DNA of 64,000 nucleotides from Thalassotalea_F euphylliae (GCF_042682785.1 NZ_JBHUIB010000001.1:744001-808000); one strand, 5' to 3'; shown: positions 54,324 through 62,929, counted from the stretch's first letter. The notes: generated by a model from the letters alone, not told the origin. Numbers and translations: made by a program.

Positions 54324-55750
54324 TATTTTTCTCCAAATTGCTGATTGGATAAGTGCTGATTCATTTTGTGCGAAGTGTGCATTGGCTTATGTTCAGCATT
54401 TGATTGAGATTGAGAATGCGCAAAGAAATAGTTGATGCGAGCAACTGTTTTAAGTGCGTCAACGTCAATTCTTAAGGCTGATATTCTGGCGTTTAATTCT
54501 GCGATTCTTGCACGAACAACTTCGGCAAAATCACCATCATCGTTTGTGTAGGCCGTCAATGACGCTTCCGCTTGGTCATGAGTTTGTTTAAGGAGTTGTT
54601 CTTGATAGATAGATTGTCTATCAGATAAACGTTTAAGCTGTCTAAGCTCCTTTTCCACCGCACTGATCATTTGCTTTGTCAGCAATAGTTTCTCGGTTTT
54701 AACAGCCTCTGAATCTGCAATAGAAGCGGCAACTTGCTTATCTTGTCTGTTCTCGGTAAACAACGGTAAATCAAAAGTTACCCCAACAGAAAATAAATCA
54801 GCTCGGCTATCACCAGAAGGCATATTGTCACGATAGGCATAGCTCGCATTAACACCCCATTGCGGCTCATATTGCTGTTTAGCTAACTCAACTCCTTTTT
54901 CTGAAGCTTTGCGTTTTACATCAATTGCAAGTATGGCTGGATGATTAGCAAGTGCCTGAGCCAATAGATTTCTTGAGTAATTAGATGCTTTTAGGACTGT
55001 TGGATTAATCAATCGAATCAAAGGCAATTCTTTTGAGACGCTAAACTCTAGTGGTTGCGCATCAAAGTTGAATGATTCATTCAATCGGTCAGCATCGTAA
55101 ATATGAAGCCACTCATTAAGGCGAGCGATTGTCGTTTCGAGTTTCTGCTTTTGCGAAGTTAATCTGTCATCTAACTGTACGATTTCCAATTGAGCACGAA
55201 TAACATCTTGCTGTCTGGTTTTACCAACAACGTTTGAGTAGCTAGCTTTAGCCACTTCCGCCATCTGCTCAAAAAGCGCCCAATCTGCTTCAATCAATTT
55301 AATGGTTTGTTGGGCTAAGTACGCTTCTAACCAAAGCTGTGACACTTGGCTTTTCAACTTCGCTTTACGATCCTCACGTAGCAATGGAAATTTCGTGGAC
55401 TCAATTTTTAACTGGTCTTGTTTGATCTCTAGGCTATCTCCTCTCGGAAACATTTGAGAGACACCAACCTTTAGCTGAGTCATTCCTTCCTGATCTAAAT
55501 CCCAAGTATCTGTTGGTAAATTCATTATCCCTAGTGATACTTTCGGATCAGGCAAAGTACCTGAAGCGATACTTCTATTCTCAACCGCACTTTGTTTCAA
55601 TCGACTACCATGAAGCCAAGGATCATTTTGCTGGGCTAAGGTGATGGCTTGTTCAAGCGACACTACTTTTTCAGCTTGAGCAGAGAATACTGACAAGCTG
55701 AGCATTAACGCAGTTGAAAGTGAAGCAATGTTTGCAGCGTTCAATTTCAT
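54323..55750 (-). CDS. cusC: Outer membrane efflux protein, CusC-like
   Basis: 475 residues with a signal peptide (to about residue 26) and the TolC-family alpha-barrel pattern; LEQAITLAQQNDPWL near 33 starts the first repeat. A His/Met-rich C-terminal tail (HKPMHTSHKMNQH) may bind copper. Its ATG overlaps the stop of the DUF411 gene and its stop overlaps the cusB start by one base, so it is tightly coupled. Confidence 0.88.
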   Translation of the reverse strand: MKLNAANIASLSTALMLSLSVFSAQAEKVVSLEQAITLAQQNDPWLHGSRLKQSAVENRSIASGTLPDPKVSLGIMNLPTDTWDLDQEGMTQLKVGVSQMFPRGDSLEIKQDQLKIESTKFPLLREDRKAKLKSQVSQLWLEAYLAQQTIKLIEADWALFEQMAEVAKASYSNVVGKTRQQDVIRAQLEIVQLDDRLTSQKQKLETTIARLNEWLHIYDADRLNESFNFDAQPLEFSVSKELPLIRLINPTVLKASNYSRNLLAQALANHPAILAIDVKRKASEKGVELAKQQYEPQWGVNASYAYRDNMPSGDSRADLFSVGVTFDLPLFTENRQDKQVAASIADSEAVKTEKLLLTKQMISAVEKELRQLKRLSDRQSIYQEQLLKQTHDQAEASLTAYTNDDGDFAEVVRARIAELNARISALRIDVDALKTVARINYFFAHSQSQSNAEHKPMHTSHKMNQHLSNQQFGEK

Positions 55751-56247
55751 TAGAATTGCTCCTCGTAGCTCTTAACTTTTGCATAGACTTTGCTCGTTCC
55801 ATCTTTAAATAGAATTAACACGTTGTATGGCATAAAGCGGTCACCGACTTCCATACCGGGAGAGCCAACTGGCATTGCTGGAACTGAAAGCCCAATCGCA
55901 TTGGGATGTTCTTCTGATAAGAACTGCTGAATAAACTTAGCGGGTACATGACCTTCAAAGGCAAATCCATTTCTGCTCACTGCCGTATGGCAAGAGCGGT
56001 AATTAGGCTTAATACCATACTTAGTTTTGATATTGCTGATGTTTCGGAAATCTTTGGAGTGCGCAACGATCCCTTCGTCTTCAATATGAGTTATCCATTT
56101 TTTACAACACCCACAAGTAGGGGTTTTGTAAACGATTAACTCCAAAGGTGTTACGTCGTTATTGTGTGCATGTTTATGTTCATTAGCGTTTGCAAACGCA
56201 GGTGAAAGCAGCATTACAACTGCTATTTTTAAATACTTATTGATCAT
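55750..56247 (-). CDS. DUF411 family periplasmic metal-binding protein
   Basis: 165 residues, with a signal peptide (1-21) and a His-rich start (EHKHAHNN). The DUF411 core begins VYKTPTCGCCKKW (paired Cys near 44-47) and continues with ...YRSCHTAV...FEGHVPA...GLSVPAMPVGSPGME. The family accompanies copper and silver resistance operons, probably as a periplasmic metal chaperone. It overlaps cusC by one base. Confidence 0.88.
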   Translation of the reverse strand: MINKYLKIAVVMLLSPAFANANEHKHAHNNDVTPLELIVYKTPTCGCCKKWITHIEDEGIVAHSKDFRNISNIKTKYGIKPNYRSCHTAVSRNGFAFEGHVPAKFIQQFLSEEHPNAIGLSVPAMPVGSPGMEVGDRFMPYNVLILFKDGTSKVYAKVKSYEEQF

Positions 56248-56354
56248 TTTTGCCCCCAGACATCGCTGGAAAATAGCTATAGCGCTACGACGCTATATTG
56301 ACTAACAGAAAAATTAATTACATGTGCGCGAAATTTGGACGCACTAATCCTGTA

Positions 56355-56735
56355 TTAGGCAAAAATTGGTGGACGATAAAGGGAAGTGGAAATTGAATGA
56401 GGTTGTTTAGATTGCAGAGCAGCTACAGATTCACTCAATATTTGAATATCTGTCGAGTCAACACTGGAATTTAGGACTGTCGTAGATGAGCAAGCATTTG
56501 CAGGACAAACACATTCAACATCACAACAATCTTCTGATTGACCATTACTGCTTTTATTCATTTCACCGTGGTTCATTCCTTCATGATGACTCATCTTGGA
56601 ATGATCCATGCTCATGTGCGACTCGTGAGAGCCTGAAGACATTTCGCAAGACATAGCAGAATACGCAAATGCTTGCCCTACAAAGGCAACCAGCATAAGC
56701 GTTATTACTAAGACTTTTGAAAATGCTCTAGACAT
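56355..56735 (-). CDS. His/Met/Cys-rich copper-associated protein (CopL-like)
   Basis: 126 residues with a signal peptide (1-25). The mature chain has a HSKMSHHEGMNHGEMN run (about 45-62) and the Cys cluster CCDVECVCPANAC (about 73-86). Such proteins, called CopL in xanthomonads, precede copper operons and bind Cu or regulate it. It heads the copper operon, 107 bp before the DUF411 gene; the promoter should lie at 56736-56907, where I see no known operator. Confidence 0.7.
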   Translation of the reverse strand: MSRAFSKVLVITLMLVAFVGQAFAYSAMSCEMSSGSHESHMSMDHSKMSHHEGMNHGEMNKSSNGQSEDCCDVECVCPANACSSTTVLNSSVDSTDIQILSESVAALQSKQPHSISTSLYRPPIFA

Positions 56736-56907
56736 AAAATTCTCTTACAAATACACAACCCCAATAGTAATGTAAGTTTTCGAATAAGTAAATTAATGTC
56801 ATGTAAACATTTATGAATATTTGATTATCGTCAAATTTTTCAACAGTATAAGTGACACATAATAATCTCGTCAGACTTCTTATTTTCGTTATTCAATGAC
56901 TTTTATT

Positions 56908-57240
56908 TCAAGACTTTAGTTGCTCCCTCATTTCTAAAACTCGATCTGCTGAATAAGCTCCTGCTCTCATAACAACCAGTTCAACAAACGAAATATCAAT
57001 TAACTTATGATCAGCATCAATCACATAATAACTCCCACTATGTGTGGTTATTTCTAACTTATCCTCAACAGCAGATTTGCTAATAACCTTTGAAGTTACT
57101 ATTTGCTCAAATGGCCGAAATCTGAATGTTTCGTCGTCAATGACAACACCAGATAGAAACTCGCCGAGAAATAGCTTTTCAAATTCTTTATAATCATAGA
57201 CCGAGAGTATGTAAGCACTCTTTAAATATGTTTTGTCCAT
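56908..57240 (-). CDS. Hypothetical protein, unknown four-gene cluster (member 4)
   Basis: 110 residues; not recognised. No signal or membrane segment. The end AYSADRVLEMREQLKS is like the end of the preceding gene product (MYSPNELLELREMLPAG), so the two are related. AGGGAG lies before its ATG and the gap to the upstream gene is 13 bp. It is last of the operon 58605-56908. Confidence 0.65.
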   Translation of the reverse strand: MDKTYLKSAYILSVYDYKEFEKLFLGEFLSGVVIDDETFRFRPFEQIVTSKVISKSAVEDKLEITTHSGSYYVIDADHKLIDISFVELVVMRAGAYSADRVLEMREQLKS

Positions 57241-57253
57241 TTGTTACTCCCTA

Positions 57254-57571
57254 CTAATAGCCAGCAGGGAGCATTTCTCTCAGCTCTAATAACTCATTAG
57301 GAGAGTACATACACTCATGCATTAAATTGAATTCAAATACATTTACATCAAACTCTTTGGGTTCAGCATCTAAGGTATAAAAATCCGCACCAAAAGTTCT
57401 ATATTCAAGACCGTTTACTTCCATGACTTTCGTGGTGAACAAAGCCTCACCTTTTTTACCGTTCTTACTATCCTCAGCAAAAGTTGCGTAAAGCACCTGT
57501 TCAACCTTATCTTTTAAGTCAGATTTAATTGAAATGAGTGTTGCGTTAGTTAGTTTTACTCTTGGTCTCAT
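57254..57571 (-). CDS. Hypothetical protein, unknown four-gene cluster (member 3)
   Basis: 105 residues; not recognised. Soluble. A central VMEVNGLEYRTFGADF resembles LLKVNGVKYLSFFRPF at the end of the 343-residue product upstream, and the C-terminus resembles that of the next gene product. Its ATG lies 2 nt after the upstream stop, with AAGGAAG as ribosome site. The cluster looks built by duplication of small beta-rich units. Confidence 0.65.
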   Translation of the reverse strand: MRPRVKLTNATLISIKSDLKDKVEQVLYATFAEDSKNGKKGEALFTTKVMEVNGLEYRTFGADFYTLDAEPKEFDVNVFEFNLMHECMYSPNELLELREMLPAGY

Positions 57572-57573
57572 GC

Positions 57574-58605
57574 TTATGCTTCCTTCTTATCTTCTAAGCA
57601 AAACGGGCGGAAAAAACTAAGGTACTTAACTCCATTAACTTTTAGTAAATTGTTGTCAGCATCAAAATGTGACAGAACGCTAGCCTGATACAACGAAATA
57701 TATTTTTCATAATCGATGGTGTTAAAAAAATTGGTATCGACACGGCGTGCATGGAAAACAAGAGCTTGCTGATCAACACGAACAATGAACTTCTGATCGC
57801 CATCTAGATTTTTGACTCGTAGACATAAATCAGGTTTATGCCAATCAGATACAAAGGAAGGAATCAGTGGGAAGCCATATACCAAATAGCGCATACCTTC
57901 GATTTTGAAGGTTGTTGGATTGAACTGAGCCTTATTTACTTTGCCGCTACTGAATAATTCAAGTGTCAACACCAGCCAGTGCTCATGCTTAGAAAATGTA
58001 TTACCTTCAGAAATACAGCCTTCGAACTCACCATCATGGTTTACATGATTGATGTACATGTATTTTTTAATGTTATCCAAGGAAAGCTTTTCAAACGGAA
58101 ACTTGCACGCGATTAGCCTGAAATAGCAATCATGAACTTTTAAATCTGCATATTGGACTATCAACGGATCATCAAAGGCATCAAAGTATGGTCGCCATTC
58201 TAGACGGAAATCAGGACCTGTATTTATTACAAATTTAGCGTCATCAGGTAGTCCTAAAACTTGATATATAACCGAAACTAACTCTAGCGTTTCGATATCG
58301 ACTAGCATTAGGCTTTCAATACGGTTTGCCATTGACTCAATTTCTTTATGAAGCGACTCAATAATTTCTTGATCATCATATTCGTTGATCATTAAGTATT
58401 TCAGGGAATCGTGCTTTAGAATTGAGTCTAGATTATTATCGTCAAATACTTCCTTAAGGCGGATGTGAGTTTGTAAAAAGTCAGAACAGTTATAAACACC
58501 TATTGACCATAAACGCTCTGCATACAGGTCAGGAAACTCTAACAATAATGCAAAATTCTTGGCTTGGTTATTAAGCTTATTCTTTAGTTGAGGTAGTGAG
58601 ATCAT
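57574..58605 (-). CDS. Hypothetical protein, unknown four-gene cluster (member 2)
   Basis: 343 residues; not recognised. No signal peptide or membrane helix. The N-terminal 130 residues are helical and resemble the whole product of 58816-59178 (the shared QAK..x..LL start, an ExxxxxGVYxC/ExVAICLYGC match, and late LVSVIYQVLGLP against MVVSLFGLSF). The C-terminal part has repeated beta units, FKIEGMRYLVYGFPL and LKVNGVKYLSFFRPF. GGAG lies 6 nt before its ATG. First of a three-gene operon. The role is unknown; its place among accessory cargo makes defence or a toxin role possible, but nothing shows it. Confidence 0.7.
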   Translation of the reverse strand: MISLPQLKNKLNNQAKNFALLLEFPDLYAERLWSIGVYNCSDFLQTHIRLKEVFDDNNLDSILKHDSLKYLMINEYDDQEIIESLHKEIESMANRIESLMLVDIETLELVSVIYQVLGLPDDAKFVINTGPDFRLEWRPYFDAFDDPLIVQYADLKVHDCYFRLIACKFPFEKLSLDNIKKYMYINHVNHDGEFEGCISEGNTFSKHEHWLVLTLELFSSGKVNKAQFNPTTFKIEGMRYLVYGFPLIPSFVSDWHKPDLCLRVKNLDGDQKFIVRVDQQALVFHARRVDTNFFNTIDYEKYISLYQASVLSHFDADNNLLKVNGVKYLSFFRPFCLEDKKEA

Positions 58606-58815
58606 TTAGTTCTCCAAACAATGTTTGCAAACAAACAATGGCCTACGAACACATTGTTTACTTGAATGTTTGAATCACCAAATTTTCACGGATGCTCCGC
58701 TTCACTGCTCACGTTTTCCAAGGCGAAAAACATGTGTAGGCGTAGGCTGTCCGTTCAGCCTTCATCTTATAATATCGCCAAAAAACAAAATAACAACTTA
58801 CGTATTTGTACAACT
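58606..58815. other. Structured intergenic region within the unknown cluster
   Basis: 210 bp with an inverted repeat AAACAATGT (58616-58624) / ACATTGTTT (58651-58659), a further AAACAATG copy at 58632-58639, and GC-richer DNA at about 58690-58760 unlike its surroundings. It should hold the promoter of the 343-residue gene; the repeat lies between that promoter and the start, suitable for an operator. Confidence 0.45.
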
Positions 58816-59178
58816 TTAGGTAGATATTTTGAGTTTGAACTCTGAAAAGCTAAGCCCAAATAGGGATACGACCATTTCTTCATTTATATTGGAACCGGGA
58901 AATTTTATTTCAAAATTTCCGATAATGCTATCTAAGTGGCTAGCTAATATTTTTACTAAAAATATTTCCGAGTTTGGTGAGAGAGCAGACAGTGCTATCA
59001 ATGGGTTGTCAAAGGATTCAGCTTTTATTTTTACTAGTAAATCACCGTAACTGCCACAGCCGTAAAGACAAATAGCTACCCCTTCTTGGGCCTGCCCAAG
59101 GGGAATAGTTAATAATTTAGATAATCGTTTTGCCTGCCTTTTTATATTTACTAGCAGGTCTTCTTTATTAAAAGACAT
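58816..59178 (-). CDS. Hypothetical protein, unknown four-gene cluster (member 1)
   Basis: About 120 residues from the ATG at 59178 (the frame extends to 59214). Soluble and helical, with no signal. It aligns by eye with the N-terminal 130 residues of the 343-residue protein encoded next on the same strand, so it is a free-standing paralog of that domain. The weak ribosome site leaves the start uncertain. Confidence 0.55.
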   Translation of the reverse strand: MSFNKEDLLVNIKRQAKRLSKLLTIPLGQAQEGVAICLYGCGSYGDLLVKIKAESFDNPLIALSALSPNSEIFLVKILASHLDSIIGNFEIKFPGSNINEEMVVSLFGLSFSEFKLKIST

Positions 59179-59443
59179 CAATACACCCAAAAACGGCAAC
59201 GCTAGGCCACGCACCTATGTCACTCAGTTTTTATGTGAATATTTAATCTTTTAGTTCAGAGTAAATCCATTTCGTCCTGTTTTCGTGGGAACGGGCTTCT
59301 CTGAGAAGCCATCAAATATATTTTAAGACAGCTAACGGAATTTTAAAACACCATTGAAGCAGCCAACTGGTTCTATTAATTAAATCTATGAGCACCATAG
59401 GCGGTGCGCTACCAACAAGAGCCAGTGTTGTATTTATATAAGG

Positions 59444-60736
59444 CTAAATTATCTCAGGCCCAATTGTGCCAAGTGGCTCTTCAATTGATTTAGGTGGGTT
59501 TGTGAAATATTGAGGACCACCTTCAGTAAGATAAATGCAATCTTCAATTCGAACTCCGAACTCACCGGGGATATAAATTCCCGGTTCGTTACTGAAGCAC
59601 ATGCCTGCCTTTAATTTTGTTTTTTCGCCATGTACAAAGTTTATCTCTTCATGAATTTCCATACCTATACCGTGCCCAGTTCGGTGCGATAATCCCGGCG
59701 TTGCATAGCCCGGCCCGAATCCCTCTGATTCATAAAAAGATCTCACAGCATCATCCACATTAGTTGCTAAAACACCAATTTGAGCTGTCTTAAATACTAT
59801 GTCTTGGCCTTTCCTTACAGTATTCCAAATTTTTCTGTGCCTGTTAGACGGTTCTCCAAAAACAAAAGTACGGCTAATATCTGAACGATATTCATGCACG
59901 TTACAACCGCTGTCCATTAGGATAATAGAACCCTTTTTCAAGATCTGAGGTTTCTTTGTTCCATGCGGTAAAGCACTTGATTCATTTGATAGTGCCATTG
60001 ACCAAACACCATCGCCTCCCAATTGGGTTTGTGCAGAGTTCATTAGTGATTTTATGTCTTTCCCAGTCATTCCTTCTTCAAGGTTACTATATACATAGTT
60101 GTATGCAGCTAAGGTAATCTCATTTGCTTTTCTCATGAGTTGTAACTCATTTTTGCTTTTGAACATCCTGCATCCTTGCGTCACTGGATCAGCAGAAACA
60201 TGGTTCATACTCGGCAATTCATTCATTATTCCTTCAAACACGAAATATCGTACCGACTCCTCAAAACCAATATTACCTTTTACAACTCCAACACTTTTCA
60301 AATGCTGAGCTAATGCTTTATAGGGGCTTTGATGTTCATTCCATGCTACAACTGCAATATCAGAATTAATACTTTCTTGGATAGTTGGTACTTCAAATTC
60401 TGGGCACACTACAAAGCAATTGCCTTCACGCGGTATAACAACGGAAGTTAGCCGTTCACTTCGCCACCATTTCAAATCACTGAAATATGTCATGGACGCC
60501 CCCGGCTCCAGAACCAAAGCATTAATGTCATAAATACTCATCAACTTTTGTGCTTTCTTAATTCGCTCTAGTCTCTCGAAGCTACTAATAGGTTTTACTG
60601 ACGAAGTCAGATCTCTCAAAGCATTTTGGGAACTATTGCTAGTTGACGTTGAAGAAGCTGATGCAATCGGAACTAATCCAAGTGATGCAAAGGCAACTGC
60701 CGATTGCTTTAAAAAGGTTCTTTTTGTGTTTTGCAT
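59444..60736 (-). CDS. M24 family metallopeptidase (Xaa-Pro peptidase-like), exported
   Basis: 430 residues. The N-terminus MQNTKRTFLKQSAVAFASLG is a Tat-like signal with KR in place of RR. The creatinase-type N-domain covers about 50-190 and the pita-bread catalytic domain the rest. Metal ligands are visible: Asp in MDSGCNVHEYRSDISR (two Asp), His in TGHGIGMEIHE, Glu in NEPGIYIPGEFGVRIED. It cleaves an amino-acyl-proline or related bond in the periplasm. It is the last cargo gene before the right end; its link to the island is unclear. Confidence 0.85.
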   Translation of the reverse strand: MQNTKRTFLKQSAVAFASLGLVPIASASSTSTSNSSQNALRDLTSSVKPISSFERLERIKKAQKLMSIYDINALVLEPGASMTYFSDLKWWRSERLTSVVIPREGNCFVVCPEFEVPTIQESINSDIAVVAWNEHQSPYKALAQHLKSVGVVKGNIGFEESVRYFVFEGIMNELPSMNHVSADPVTQGCRMFKSKNELQLMRKANEITLAAYNYVYSNLEEGMTGKDIKSLMNSAQTQLGGDGVWSMALSNESSALPHGTKKPQILKKGSIILMDSGCNVHEYRSDISRTFVFGEPSNRHRKIWNTVRKGQDIVFKTAQIGVLATNVDDAVRSFYESEGFGPGYATPGLSHRTGHGIGMEIHEEINFVHGEKTKLKAGMCFSNEPGIYIPGEFGVRIEDCIYLTEGGPQYFTNPPKSIEEPLGTIGPEII

Positions 60737-61029
60737 ATTGATGCCTTAATCGTTAATCGCTTTTGTAGTTTAATAGTGATGTAATTGGTAGATAATTAAC
60801 AGTTAATTGCACTGTGTACTTTTAATAGAAGGAAATGTTCCACCTCACAATTCGTTAATATTTACCTCAAATAGTTAGCAAATTGATATTCAAATTAAAT
60901 GATAGGGGTTTAATAAATATTTCTGAAAACAAGTCATAATAAAATGATAGGGAAAAAGTGATAGGGTAATATTTCACACTTGATTCCCCACAAGCCTTGT
61001 AATACAATAGGTCTTGAATTGAGGATTTA
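60737..61029. other. Non-coding right tip of the island with TGATAGG repeats
   Basis: A 293 bp AT-rich stretch without a gene. TGATAGGG occurs at 60900-60907, 60945-60952 and 60959-60966, and the inverted form CCTATCA at 61034-61040 just beyond. Near the left junction there is one TGATAG (19166-19171). Repeats like these near the end of an element are expected binding sites of its recombinases. Confidence 0.55.
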
Positions 61030-62142
61030 TCAACCTATCATTTCAGATTCTATAAAGATGGGCCAATCAAACCAATATGAACCATGCGCGTAACGGCTTG
61101 GTTGGAAGAACTCCCACAACGTTGGTAGCGTATACTCATCATGCCAATCGGCATTCATTTCACGCATCAGGTCTCGACTCGCCTCATAAATAGTCATGGT
61201 AGGATTAATGGTAAAATCCAAGGCAACTAACTCATCACGTACCTGCTCCCACTTTTCAGTGTCGGGCTTTGCCGCTTGGTCCCACAATCGACCAGCTTCA
61301 CCGAAGCGGTCCTGCTCGTTGTTGTAGTTATACTCCGGAGAATAATGTTGGATGTGTTGATGCTCAAATAAGGCTTCGGGTAGACCATACCAATGCTCCA
61401 TAGTCGTTAAGCCCAGCCTTGCAGAATCAATCACATTCATATTAGTCACTTCAAGTTGAGCATGATGCATCATACTCCCCAGCCCTTGATTCTTAGCTTC
61501 AGTAAGTGCTGATTTCATGATGGCTGGCGGTGCACCAAAAAACTTGATGCCTTTTGCACCTTGCTTAGCAATTGATTTGACCCATTTTTGGGCTTGCTTG
61601 GGTGTCGTGATCGGCTCATCCATTCCCATACCAAAACCAACATATGGAATAATGCGCGGTGCAACAATGGTATTGTCGTCACTACGCTTCACATGATCCA
61701 TCACCCAATCAATACCATTAAAACTGCCTGGCTCTCTCACTGTTGTAATACCGTGTGCTAGCCACAGTTTAAACACATACTCCGCCGGTATATCGTCAGC
61801 ACTGCCGCCTATATGGCCATGCATATCGATAAAGCCAGGTAGAATATACTGACCTTGGACATCTATTTCCTTGTCACCCTTTTGCGCTTCCGGACGTTTT
61901 TCGGGCTTAATCGGCACACCTGGGTGACCAACATTGACAATGCGAGTAATACGGTCATTTTCAATGACAATATCGACGGGCCCTCTTGCTGGTGCCCCTT
62001 CACCATTAACCATGATGCCGCCACGTAAAATAAGACGTTCATATGGCCCTTCGCCTTGATCTTTCTCAGGCGCTTTGGCCCCCGGAGCAGCCGCTATAGA
62101 GAAGGACAATAGCGTCGAGAAAAGCAAGGCGAATTTTTTCAT
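61030..62142 (-). pseudogene. Amidohydrolase, N-terminal fragment (gene split by the island)
   Basis: 370-residue frame. Signal peptide (1-18), then the composite amidohydrolase domain: ILPGFIDMHGHIGG with the HxH metal pair near 108, HGITTVREPG, the Lys in AKGIKFFG near 200, and MHHAQLEVT and MEHWYG for later His ligands. The last Asp ligand region is missing because the frame runs into island DNA after SYWFDW and ends 11 residues on. The rest is at 18659-19135. The family includes exported imidazolonepropionase-like peptidases and esterases. Confidence 0.9.
61072..61080. repeat. Right copy of 9 bp direct repeat at island junction
   Basis: CCAATATGA, matching 19160-19168. On the minus strand it encodes the SYW of the amidohydrolase fragment, so it belongs to the target gene at this end. 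Confidence 0.4.
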
Positions 62143-62152
62143 GGTGATATCC

Positions 62153-62854
62153 TTAAATAGCTGGTGTGTAAATTCTTTGAGCAGGGTTATATAACACCCA
62201 AGAAGTTAAGACGTATTTGTCATTCGACCTAGGAACATTCCCCCTATGCGTATGAGTAAATCCGCATGGAGCAATGACCATAGTGCCGGCTTTCGGTTTA
62301 ATACTTTTATTTTGGTAGTAGAAATCAGTTTCTCCACCGTCTTCAACATCATTCAAATAAATCAGAAACAAAAGTATACGATGCAACGCTTTGTTTTCGC
62401 CGAGCTCAGGAAAAATCTCTGAATGCCAGTAACCATAGTTTCCTTTATCTTTAGCATACTTTTGCGCATTTATAGAGTCGATGCGAAAAAGATAGCTCGC
62501 CAAATTGGCAAGATTTGGTTTACCTAACTCCTCAAAATTATCTTCGGTAAGTTGCACGGGGCCCTTGGTCACAGGATCTGTAACTTTTAACGATATCGAA
62601 CTGATTAAACTAAAAAAGTATTTGCTAAAATAGTCCATTGTGCACTGTTTAACCGCTTGGTTTATTTGTTTTAAGTGCGGTGTAAAAGTACTGTGTTGAT
62701 TCAGGTAGATGTCTTCACTGATTTTTTTTGTCGTATCTACACCACCGCCAGTGCGTCCAGCATTTTTGTGGGGACTCGCCTCGAAATCTTTGATCAGCTG
62801 CTGACAAAACTCTGGGGATAACGCGTTAGGATACTGCTCAATAAAGTCGGTCAT
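62153..62854 (-). CDS. 2OG-Fe(II) oxygenase (prolyl hydroxylase-like)
   Basis: 233 residues. The double-stranded beta-helix core has the iron triad as His144-x-Glu146 (YWHSEIF) in place of the usual HxD, then His203 (FTHTHRGN) and Lys213 (NDKYVLTSW) for 2-oxoglutarate. DGGETDFYY near 172 is also typical. Substrate unknown. It starts the same strand as the broken amidohydrolase, 10 bp upstream, so the two were probably one operon before the insertion. Confidence 0.8.
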   Translation of the reverse strand: MTDFIEQYPNALSPEFCQQLIKDFEASPHKNAGRTGGGVDTTKKISEDIYLNQHSTFTPHLKQINQAVKQCTMDYFSKYFFSLISSISLKVTDPVTKGPVQLTEDNFEELGKPNLANLASYLFRIDSINAQKYAKDKGNYGYWHSEIFPELGENKALHRILLFLIYLNDVEDGGETDFYYQNKSIKPKAGTMVIAPCGFTHTHRGNVPRSNDKYVLTSWVLYNPAQRIYTPAI

Positions 62855-62929
62855 CCGGTTGTTTCCTTTGTGTTTTTGGTAGAGGATACACTAGCCCGAA
62901 GGAAATTGTATAACGAATAAGAGTAACGC

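Larger units (their letters stand above)
19136..61062. mobile_element. Integrated genomic island of about 41.9 kb (Gmt-like recombinase module)
   Basis: Bounded by the two halves of one amidohydrolase gene. By reading frame, the gene part on the left resumes at 19135 (ACAACAGAT) and the part on the right ends at 61063 (TTTGATTGG on the minus strand). A 9 bp direct repeat CCAATATGA at 19160-19168 and 61072-61080 gives an alternative crossover within about 20 bp, and joining at this repeat also keeps the frame. The left end encodes the recombinases; the cargo is metal resistance, Qat defence and unknown genes. There is no tRNA target, and no transposase of the DDE type. Confidence 0.85.

Noticed and set aside
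58680..58760. GC-richer hairpin-bearing block considered as an integron attC site or an insertion sequence remnant
   Set aside because: No R'/R'' core pair and no terminal repeats or transposase fragment could be recognised.
59280..59420. Hairpins GGCTTCTC/GAGAAGCC and GCACC/GGTGC before the M24 gene end, considered as an insertion sequence end
   Set aside because: They are short, unrelated to each other and have no adjacent transposase; at most a terminator for the M24 gene.
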